Part shown: piece after piece, positions 1-5,045 of the stretch
Position numbering within the stretch: position 1 is the stretch's first letter
Layout: each line of letters opens with the position of its first letter
Assembly: GCA_030425785.1 (NCBI GenBank)
Contig: JAUHYJ010000177.1
Span: 1 to 7,374, forward strand
DNA length: 7,374 nucleotides
Direction: 5' to 3'
DNA from: Acidimicrobiia bacterium
GTDB taxonomy: Bacteria > Actinomycetota > Acidimicrobiia > Acidimicrobiales > Ilumatobacteraceae
The notes under the pieces: generated by a model
What the model saw: the letters and a program-made list of their open reading frames with translations, nothing else
The model's database searches: none
What the model was told of the DNA's origin: nothing
Program-made: the position numbers and the translations under genes

Positions 1-682
1 GATCCGCAGGCTCGTCATCGTGGTCGTGACCGTCGTCGTGGTCGTCGTCGTGATCGTCGCCGGTGGCGGCCGCCGCGCCCTCGCTCGATCCGGTGGCAGC
101 GGACCGATCGTCGTGGTGTTCGTCGTCGTGGTCGTCGCTGGCGTGATCCTCGCTGTCGTGATCGTCGCCGTCGTGCTCCTCGCCGCCGGCGTGATCGGCG
201 TGGTCGCCGTGATCGTGGCGGGTCGCATCGACCAGTCCGGGAACCAGGAGGGCGATCGCGACCACCGCCGACGTCGCGACGACGTGCCCCGGCACCGGCC
301 GCTCCGCCCGCCGCAGTGCCGCGACGGCGGCCGCGACCGCGACGGCGGCCAGCACGGCGGCGGAGGTGTCGGCGACGTGTGGCGACTCGGCCACCTCGAG
401 CCCGGCGACGACCTCGACGCCGGTGAGCCGCGACACGGCCCACCCGGTGACCGCCGCGGCGCTCACTGCGCCGAGCACCCAGGCGGCGGACCGCGATGGC
501 CGGAGCAGCGCCAGCAACGCCGCCGCGCCCTGCGCGACCGCGAGCGCGACGAAGATGCGTGTCAGGCCGACGTGGTCGGCGTGGATGCCCGCCGCGACCC
601 CGTGCAGGAGGGCCGCGGACCCGCTGGCGATCGCGCCGATCGCGAGCGGGCTCGGCGCGCGTCGATCGTCGAGTGTCCCCAC
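1..682 (-). CDS. Membrane protein with Asp/His-rich metal-binding-like tail (3' end outside window)
   Basis: This is an open frame of 227 codons that leaves the window without a stop, so the C-terminus is unseen. The start is GTG at 682-680. The nearby ATG at 684-682 is in another frame that reads into Arg/Ser-rich nonsense. Hydrophobic stretches at about residues 11-33, 41-60, 65-84, 104-123 and 132-152 suggest about five membrane helices. The first two are joined by a His-containing turn (H27, H34, H37). From residue 156 the protein is extremely rich in Asp and His, with 14 His by residue 221 in HD, HDH and DDHDD patterns. Such a tail commonly binds divalent metals in transporters and metal chaperones. 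The N-terminal half resembles uncharacterised actinobacterial membrane proteins of the LLH..A.IH type. A role in metal binding or transport is inference; no specific family is assigned. The gene lies downstream of the crotonase gene on the same strand but probably has its own promoter at 690-695. Confidence 0.75.
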   Translation of the reverse strand, partial: MGTLDDRRAPSPLAIGAIASGSAALLHGVAAGIHADHVGLTRIFVALAVAQGAAALLALLRPSRSAAWVLGAVSAAAVTGWAVSRLTGVEVVAGLEVAESPHVADTSAAVLAAVAVAAAVAALRRAERPVPGHVVATSAVVAIALLVPGLVDATRHDHGDHADHAGGEEHDGDDHDSEDHASDDHDDEHHDDRSAATGSSEGAAAATGDDHDDDHDDGHDHDDEPAD

Positions 683-689
683 ATTCGCG

Positions 690-695
690 AGTGTA
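690..695 (-). promoter_or_regulatory. Probable -10 element of a leaderless promoter for the His-rich membrane protein
   Basis: On the minus strand TACACT (695-690) matches TANNNT. It is followed by 7 bases and then the GTG start at 682. No Shine-Dalgarno-like purine run precedes the GTG, so transcription probably starts at or next to the start codon. The spacing matches other promoters in this window. No convincing -35 box is seen. Confidence 0.45.
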
Positions 696-750
696 CGAGT
701 CGGCAGAGAGCGGTGAGTGGTGCGGGGCGAGGCCGATCGGTCGTGTGGCG

Positions 751-819
751 GTCCGTCAGAGGTTCGGGGCGCGGCGTTCGCGCAGTGCGGCGACGCCCTC
801 GCGGTACTCGGCGGTCGCC
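751..819 (-). repeat. Duplicated 3' end of the crotonase gene (remnant copy)
   Basis: This 69-base block repeats 869-937, the end of the crotonase gene, with one mismatch (G761 against A879). Read on the minus strand it encodes TAEYREGVAALRERRAPN followed by Leu and TGA (758-756), where the intact gene has Phe then TGA. There is no ATG, GTG or TTG in frame between the intact gene's end and this block, and it is one base out of frame with the gene (118-bp offset), so it is probably untranslated. Homology continues to the left: 708-727 matches 835-854 exactly, but with a 127-bp offset. The non-coding part has therefore diverged by an indel of about 9 bp plus substitutions. Confidence 0.9.
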
Positions 820-822
820 GTG

Positions 823-846
823 GAGCGGTGAGTCGAGCGGTGAGTG
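823..846. repeat. 12-bp tandem repeat, two copies (GAGCGGTGAGTS)
   Basis: GAGCGGTGAGTC at 823-834 is followed directly by GAGCGGTGAGTG at 835-846. A third copy of GAGCGGTGAGT lies at 708-718. The repeat sits at the boundary of the crotonase-tail duplication and may be the homology through which it arose, or a scar of it. Confidence 0.8.
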
Positions 847-868
847 GTGCGGGGGGAGACCGAGCGGC

Positions 869-937
869 GTCCGTCAGAAGTTCGGGGCGCGGCGTTCGCG
901 CAGTGCGGCGACGCCCTCGCGGTACTCGGCGGTCGCC
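869..937 (-). repeat. Source copy of the duplicated crotonase tail
   Basis: This is the 3' end of the intact crotonase gene plus 5 bases beyond its stop. It is 68/69 identical to 751-819, and the two blocks are 118 bp apart. Confidence 0.9.
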
Positions 938-1695
938 ATCGCCTCGTCGAGGAGCTGCTTCGAGTCGCGCACCGATGCAGCCGCGTCGTGTCGGTGCAGG
1001 TCGTGGGCGATCTGCGCCTTCGTGGTGCTCACGGCGTTCGGGCCCGTCGTGGTCACGAGCAGTTCGGCGTACTCGTGGGCCGATGCGAGCGCCCCGTCGC
1101 CGTCGGCGGCGACGCCGTTCCAGAGACCCCACGACTCGGTCTCCGCGACGGTGACGATGCGGCCCGACAGCAGCAGATCGTTGGCCCGTGCGACGCCGAC
1201 GAGACGCGGCAGGATCCAGCTCATGCCGTACTCGGCCGGCAGCCCGAGCTTGGGGGCCGCCGTGGTGAGCTTCGCCGGCGCGGCGCCGAAGCGCAGGTCG
1301 CAGAACAGCGCCAGTGCCAGCCCGACGCCGGCGGCGGCGCCGTTGACCGCGGCGATCACCGGGGTGCGATAGCCGAGCAACCAGGCGAAGTCGTCGTCGT
1401 ACTCGGGCCGGACGTGACGTCCCGGCCGTGCGGGTTCGGGTGGCAGTCCGGTGTCGTACCCGCCCGACGCGGCGTGCTGCGCGAGGGCGTCGCTGTCGCC
1501 GCCGACGCAGAACGCCGGCGGCGTGCCCGTCACGATCACCACGCGGATCGTCTCGTCGCGCTCGAGCTCGTCCATCGCGACCCGGAACTCGGCGTGCATC
1601 CGCCCCGTCCACGCGTTGTGACGATGTGGTCGATGCAGCCAGACGGTCGCGACGTGATCGTCGGTGTCGGTGCGGATGGCAGCGTGCTCGGTCAT
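874..1695 (-). CDS. Enoyl-CoA hydratase/isomerase family (crotonase-fold) protein
   Basis: The 273-residue product has the usual crotonase length and order. HNAW (27-30) and AFCVGGD (61-67) supply the first oxyanion-hole strand. NGAAAGVG (118-125) followed by LALALFCDLRFG supplies the second. EYGMSWILPRLVG (155-167) is the following helix and loop, and EGVAALRERRAPNF is the C-terminal trimerisation/CoA-binding helix. Crotonases act on acyl-CoA thioesters in beta-oxidation and related pathways. The two catalytic glutamates of classical enoyl-CoA hydratase appear absent: the position before LALFCD is Ala127, and the PE...G motif reads APKLGL. The only nearby acid is Glu155. Hydratase activity is therefore uncertain, and isomerase, hydrolase or another CoA chemistry is possible. 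The ATG start lies 12 bp after the cysQ stop, so the two are probably co-transcribed. No clear Shine-Dalgarno is seen. The tail of the gene is duplicated downstream (751-819). Confidence 0.92.
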   Translation of the reverse strand: MTEHAAIRTDTDDHVATVWLHRPHRHNAWTGRMHAEFRVAMDELERDETIRVVIVTGTPPAFCVGGDSDALAQHAASGGYDTGLPPEPARPGRHVRPEYDDDFAWLLGYRTPVIAAVNGAAAGVGLALALFCDLRFGAAPAKLTTAAPKLGLPAEYGMSWILPRLVGVARANDLLLSGRIVTVAETESWGLWNGVAADGDGALASAHEYAELLVTTTGPNAVSTTKAQIAHDLHRHDAAASVRDSKQLLDEAMATAEYREGVAALRERRAPNF

Positions 1696-1707
1696 GGGGT
1701 CGTGCGC

Positions 1708-2499
1708 TCAGTACGTGACGGGTTCGACAGGGAGGCGGAATTCGTCGCCCCACAAGGCTTGCAGAGCGGGCTCGGCGAGTTCGGGTCGGCAGATCAGCAC
1801 GTCCGGCAACCACGGGTCGCGGGCGTTGTACACGATCGGTGACCCGTCGACCCGGCTGGCGTGGAGGCCGGCCGCCAGCGCCACGGCGACGGGTGCCGCC
1901 GAGTCCCATTGGTACATGCCACCGTCGTGCAGGTAGATGTCGGCCTCGCCCAGGACGACGGCCATCGCCTTGGCGCCGGCAGAGCCCAACCGCACGGCGT
2001 CGCAGTCGAGCGCGTTCGCGACGAGCACGGCGGCGTACGGCGCCCGCGACCGCGACGTGATGATCCGCGGGCGTGGCCGGTCGGATCGGGGATGCGGGGG
2101 CGCCGGGTCGGTGGCGAGGACGAGGTCGACCGCTGGCAGCGACACGGCACCGGCGATGAAGCGATCGCCACCCCACAGCGCGACGTGAACCGCCCAGTCG
2201 TGCCGCCCCCGCTCGCCGTACTCGCGGGTGCCGTCGAGCGGGTCGATGATCCAGACCCGGTCGCCGTCGAACCGTCGCGGGTCCTCGCTGCCCTCCTCGT
2301 CGAGCACGGCGTCGTGTGGCCGCAGTCGGGACAGCTCGGCGCCGATGAAGCGGTGGCTGAGCATGTCCCCGGTGTCCATGACGTCCCAGTAGCTCAACCC
2401 GTCGGCGAACATCTGCTCGCGGACCTCGACCAACTGCCGTCCGGCCTCGGTGGCGAGGCGGACCGCGAGTTCGGCGTCGGTCTCGGGGGCGTCGGACAT
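1708..2499 (-). CDS. cysQ: 3'(2'),5'-bisphosphate nucleotidase, CysQ-type inositol monophosphatase family
   Basis: The 263-residue protein belongs to the Mg2+-dependent, Li+-sensitive inositol monophosphatase superfamily. The metal site is complete: LDEEG (66-70), WIIDPLDGT (83-91, with Asp86 and Asp89) and WDSAAP (198-203, with Asp199). GTREY followed by GRHDWAVHVALW, and GSAGAKAMAV (172-181), closely resemble mycobacterial CysQ. That enzyme removes the 3'-phosphate of PAP, a by-product of sulfate assimilation, and can also act on inositol phosphates. Expected location is the cytosol. The ATG at 2499 is chosen because the family N-terminal helix (AELAVRLATEAGRQL) begins soon after it and a -10-like element lies 8 bp upstream. 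The gene is first in a minus-strand unit with the crotonase gene and diverges from dinB. A broader sugar-phosphate phosphatase role cannot be excluded. Confidence 0.93.
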   Translation of the reverse strand: MSDAPETDAELAVRLATEAGRQLVEVREQMFADGLSYWDVMDTGDMLSHRFIGAELSRLRPHDAVLDEEGSEDPRRFDGDRVWIIDPLDGTREYGERGRHDWAVHVALWGGDRFIAGAVSLPAVDLVLATDPAPPHPRSDRPRPRIITSRSRAPYAAVLVANALDCDAVRLGSAGAKAMAVVLGEADIYLHDGGMYQWDSAAPVAVALAAGLHASRVDGSPIVYNARDPWLPDVLICRPELAEPALQALWGDEFRLPVEPVTY

Positions 2500-2507
2500 G
2501 CGGGCCC

Positions 2508-2513
2508 AGTATG
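2508..2513 (-). promoter_or_regulatory. Probable -10 element for cysQ (leaderless)
   Basis: On the minus strand CATACT (2513-2508) matches TATAAT at 4 of 6 positions. It is followed by 8 bases and the cysQ ATG at 2499. No ribosome binding site fits in that gap, so a leaderless transcript is likely. No good -35 box is seen. Confidence 0.4.
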
Positions 2514-2519
2514 TCGGGC

Positions 2520-2548
2520 TGGACGCATCGACGCCGACGTGCGAACAT
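2520..2548 (+). promoter_or_regulatory. Candidate dinB promoter overlapped by the LexA box
   Basis: TGGACG (2520-2525, four of six matches to TTGACA) is followed by a 17-bp spacer and GAACAT (2543-2548) as a weak -10. A start of transcription about 7-8 bases later would fall on the ATG at 2556. The -10 lies inside the LexA operator, so a bound repressor would block polymerase directly. The hexamers alone are weak; the geometry is the main support. Confidence 0.35.
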
Positions 2549-2555
2549 GTGTTCG
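2542..2555. promoter_or_regulatory. LexA operator (SOS box) of dinB
   Basis: CGAACATGTGTTCG fits the Gram-positive/actinobacterial LexA consensus CGAAC-RNRY-GTTCG at every position, with five-base palindromic arms around ATGT. It ends one base before the ATG at 2556. Placement in front of an error-prone polymerase gene fits LexA repression relieved after DNA damage. It overlaps the ATG at 2547, which argues against that codon as the dinB start. Its left end is 43 bp from the cysQ ATG, so an effect on cysQ is possible but unproven. Confidence 0.8.
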
Positions 2556-3803
2556 ATGACGGCCCGGATGGAGGTGGACGAGGACACGGCCGCCGACGCC
2601 GCGGCGCCCCGTGGCACGGCGTCGATCCTGCACGCCGATCTCGACTCGTTCTACGCGTCGGTCGAGCAACGCGATCGGCCCGAGCTGCGCGGCCGGCCGG
2701 TCATCGTCGGCGGCGGCGTCGTGTTGGCGGCGAGCTACGAGGCCAAGCGCCGCGGCGTGTACACCCCGATGCCCGAGCACCGGGCGCGGCAGCTGTGCCC
2801 CGAGGTCGTCGTCGTGCCACCGCGCTTCGACGCGTACACCGAGGCGAGTCGCGCCGTGTTCGACATCTTCCACGACACCACGCCGCTGGTCGAGGGCCTG
2901 TCGATCGACGAGGCGTTCCTCGACGTGGGCGGGCTCGGCCGGGTGAGCGGCACCCCCGTCGAGATCGGTGCCTCCCTGCGTCGTCGCGTGCTCGACGACG
3001 TCGGCCTGGCGATCACCGTCGGCATCGCCCGCACGAAGTTCCTGGCCAAGGTGGCGAGCGGTGTGGCGAAGCCGGACGGGCTGCTCCTGGTCGATCCGGA
3101 CCACGAGACCGAGTTCTTGCACCCGCTGCCCGTCGGGCGGCTGTGGGGCGTCGGTCCCGTCACGGAAGGCAAGCTGAACGCGCGTGGCCTCGTGACGGTC
3201 GCGGACGTCGCCGCGCTCGGCGAAGAGCATCTCGTGGCCATGCTCGGCGTCGCGTCGGGGCGGCACCTGCACGCGCTGGCGCACCATCGCGATCCGCGGC
3301 GCGTCGACACCGGCCGTCGGCGAGGCTCGATCGGCTCCCAGACGGCACTCGGGCGCGGCCCCAAGTCCGCCGACACGATCGAGGCGCTCCTGCTCGGCAT
3401 CGTCGACCGCGTCACCCGCCGGATGCGCAACGCCGGGCGCATCGGGCGCACCGTCACGCTCCGGTTCCGCTACGACGACTTCAGCCGTGCGACCCGGGCG
3501 CGTTCGTTGCCGCACCCGACGGCGGCGACGGACCCGATCCGGTCGACGGCGCTCGCCATCCTGGGGGCCGAGTCCGACCACATCGCACAGGCGGGGCTCA
3601 CGCTGATCGGCATGTCGGTCGGTGGCCTGCGTGACGTCGACGACGGCGTCGAGCAACTGCTCTTGCCGTTCGGGCCCCGGGACACGAGCGAGCTCGACGC
3701 CACCGTCGACCGGCTGCGCGACCGGTTCGGTCATGCGGCCCTCACTCGCGCCAGCCTGCTCGGGCGGCGCCACGGGTTCGAGGTCCCCAAGTTGCCCGAC
3801 TGA
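2556..3803 (+). CDS. dinB: DNA polymerase IV (Y-family translesion polymerase)
   Basis: The 415-residue product carries out error-prone synthesis past damaged bases. HADLDSFYASVEQ holds the first metal ligand (Asp28) and the steric-gate aromatic (Tyr33). LSIDEAFLDV holds Asp118 and Glu119, completing the catalytic triad. ARTKFLAKVASGVAKPDG and the helix-hairpin-helix-like GVGPVTEGKL (198-207) follow. GSIGSQTALGRG opens the little-finger domain. QLLLPF (367-372) looks like a beta-clamp binding motif, here about 43 residues before the C-terminus rather than at its tip. The start is placed at ATG 2556, directly after the LexA box. The frame is open further upstream to ATGs at 2511 and 2547, but those overlap the regulatory region and give an atypical Arg-rich start. 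ATG 2568 is also possible. The gene ends 19 bp from the converging monooxygenase gene. Confidence 0.95.
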   Translation: MTARMEVDEDTAADAAAPRGTASILHADLDSFYASVEQRDRPELRGRPVIVGGGVVLAASYEAKRRGVYTPMPEHRARQLCPEVVVVPPRFDAYTEASRAVFDIFHDTTPLVEGLSIDEAFLDVGGLGRVSGTPVEIGASLRRRVLDDVGLAITVGIARTKFLAKVASGVAKPDGLLLVDPDHETEFLHPLPVGRLWGVGPVTEGKLNARGLVTVADVAALGEEHLVAMLGVASGRHLHALAHHRDPRRVDTGRRRGSIGSQTALGRGPKSADTIEALLLGIVDRVTRRMRNAGRIGRTVTLRFRYDDFSRATRARSLPHPTAATDPIRSTALAILGAESDHIAQAGLTLIGMSVGGLRDVDDGVEQLLLPFGPRDTSELDATVDRLRDRFGHAALTRASLLGRRHGFEVPKLPD

Positions 3804-3830
3804 ACTCGGGGCGGTGCCGCGGTCAGTCGG
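3796..3830. terminator. Bidirectional hairpin between convergent dinB and monooxygenase genes
   Basis: CCGACTGA (3796-3803) and TCAGTCGG (3823-3830) form a perfect 8-bp inverted repeat around a 19-base GC-rich loop, which can itself pair as GCGG-TG-CCGC. Each arm ends in one gene's TGA stop codon: dinB at 3801-3803 and the opposing gene at 3825-3823. No U-tract follows on either strand, so it is not a classical intrinsic terminator. Such U-less hairpins are common between convergent genes in high-GC actinobacteria. Confidence 0.55.
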
Positions 3831-4968
3831 TGAGCTGCTGCTGGAGTCGCTCGACCGACTCGATGAACTCCTCGATCATCTCGTACACCACCCGCGTCGC
3901 CGGCTTGGACTCGTTCATGGTGCCGACGACCTGTCCGACGAAGTAGTTGGCGAGCTGGTTGGCGCCGCTGCCGTCCTGGTGGGCGGCACGATCGATGCGG
4001 CGGATGGCGTCGTCGATCAGGATCGGTTGCAGCGGCATGCCGAGCGGGTCGGGGGTGTCGGCGCGCTCCCACTCCTCGGTCCAGGCCGTCACGAGCTGAC
4101 GGGCGTGCTTGCCGGTGCGCGACCGTGACCGGATCGTGTCGGCCGAGGTGGCATGCAGGAACTTCTCCTTGACGGCCGGGTGGGTCTCGGCTTCCTCGGT
4201 CGTGAGCCACACCGAGCCGCACCACACCCCCTCGGCCCCGAGCGCCATCGCCGCCGCCATCTGCCGGCCACGGCCGATGCCGCCCGCGCCGAGCACTGCG
4301 GCGGCACCGCCGACGGCGTCGACGATCTCGGGGATCAGCACCATCGTGCCGATCTCGCCCGTGTGGCCGCCGGCCTCGGACCCCTGGGCGATGATGACGT
4401 CGACGCCGGCGTTGACGTGCCGTTCGGCGTGCTGGGCGGCACCCGCGAGCGCGCCGACACGGCGGCCCTCCTCGCGGCAGCGGTCGATGAGGTGCTGCGG
4501 CGGCGGGCCGAGTGCGTTCACGACGAGGGCCGGCCGGTGGGCGAGCGCGATCTCGAGCTGGGGGTCGGCACGGTTCGCCGAGAACGGCGCCGCACCATCG
4601 GATCCGTACATCGTGCGTCCGCCGCGCTCGTCGTCGGGCAGCTCGGGCACCTGGTACCGGCGGAGGATGTCGTCGACGAAGGCCCGGTGCTCGGCCGGGA
4701 TCATCGCCTGGAGCTGTTCGAGGGTGACACCGCCCTCGTCGGAGCCGGTGTACTTCGCCGGGACGATCAGGTCGACGCCGTACGGCCGGTCGCCGATCTC
4801 GTCCTCGATCCAGTCGAGGTCGATCTCGAGCTGGCGGTCGCTGTGGGCGACCGCGCCGAGCACGCCCATGCCGCCGGCCTTCGACACCGCCGCCACGACG
4901 TCGCGGCAGTGGCTGAACGCCAGGATCGGCACGTCGATGCCGAACATCTCGGTGATCGCAGTCTTCAT
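3823..4968 (-). CDS. Nitronate monooxygenase-like FMN oxidoreductase (NPD/YrpB family)
   Basis: The 381-residue TIM-barrel flavoprotein resembles 2-nitropropane dioxygenase/nitronate monooxygenase. Family members use FMN and O2 to oxidise alkyl nitronates; others are NAD(P)H-dependent flavin or quinone reductases, or act on unsaturated lipids. Visible motifs are VPILAFSHCRDVVAAVSKAGGMGVLGA near the N-terminus, AQGSEAGGHTG (194-204) with the family His202, and phosphate-binding GAGGIG (227-232) followed by GAEGVWCGSVWL. A charged insertion at about 74-125 separates early barrel strands, as in many actinobacterial members. The ATG at 4968 gives the expected N-terminus, and no better start lies upstream. 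The gene stands alone, diverging from hisC and converging on dinB. The exact substrate cannot be told from the sequence. Confidence 0.88.
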   Translation of the reverse strand: MKTAITEMFGIDVPILAFSHCRDVVAAVSKAGGMGVLGAVAHSDRQLEIDLDWIEDEIGDRPYGVDLIVPAKYTGSDEGGVTLEQLQAMIPAEHRAFVDDILRRYQVPELPDDERGGRTMYGSDGAAPFSANRADPQLEIALAHRPALVVNALGPPPQHLIDRCREEGRRVGALAGAAQHAERHVNAGVDVIIAQGSEAGGHTGEIGTMVLIPEIVDAVGGAAAVLGAGGIGRGRQMAAAMALGAEGVWCGSVWLTTEEAETHPAVKEKFLHATSADTIRSRSRTGKHARQLVTAWTEEWERADTPDPLGMPLQPILIDDAIRRIDRAAHQDGSGANQLANYFVGQVVGTMNESKPATRVVYEMIEEFIESVERLQQQLTD

Positions 4969-4975
4969 GCTGGCG

Positions 4976-4981
4976 AGTGTG
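4976..4981 (-). promoter_or_regulatory. Probable extended -10 element for the monooxygenase gene (leaderless)
   Basis: On the minus strand CACACT (4981-4976) is preceded by TGT (4984-4982), giving an extended -10 of the form TGn-CACACT. It is followed by 7 bases and the ATG at 4968. The gap contains no Shine-Dalgarno sequence. Confidence 0.45.
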
Positions 4982-5032
4982 ACAGGACGTCGCCGACGCC
5001 GACGAACTGCGGTGGGTGACCTCGTCGAGCGC

Positions 5033-5038
5033 TACCGT
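5033..5038 (+). promoter_or_regulatory. Probable -10 element for hisC (leaderless)
   Basis: TACCGT (5033-5038) matches TANNNT and lies 7 bases before the GTG at 5046. The same spacing occurs at other promoters in this window. This promoter would also serve the SulP gene. Confidence 0.4.
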
Positions 5039-5045
5039 CGACGGC

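Noticed and set aside
20..215. Repetitive CGTCGTCGTGGTCGT-like DNA that could be taken for a tandem repeat or CRISPR-like array
   Set aside because: It is irregular, has no constant unit or spacers, and is explained by Asp/His codon runs on the minus strand.
708..937. Insertion-sequence or attachment-site scar between the crotonase and membrane protein genes
   Set aside because: The repeated segment is the crotonase gene's own 3' end; no transposase, terminal inverted repeats or tRNA is present.
20..1372. 450-codon plus-strand open frame beginning with a Val-rich run
   Set aside because: The Val/Ile-rich start is the antisense of Asp/His codons (GAC, CAC, GAT) of the His-rich protein, and the rest is antisense to the crotonase gene. 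No family resemblance.
2511..2555. Upstream in-frame ATGs (2511, 2547) as the dinB start
   Set aside because: They add an Arg-rich segment not typical of the family, and they lie upstream of or inside the LexA operator; 2511 also falls in the cysQ -10 region.
2394..3773. 459-codon open frame on the minus strand across dinB
   Set aside because: Low-complexity antisense translation; the plus strand carries all DNA polymerase IV motifs in order.
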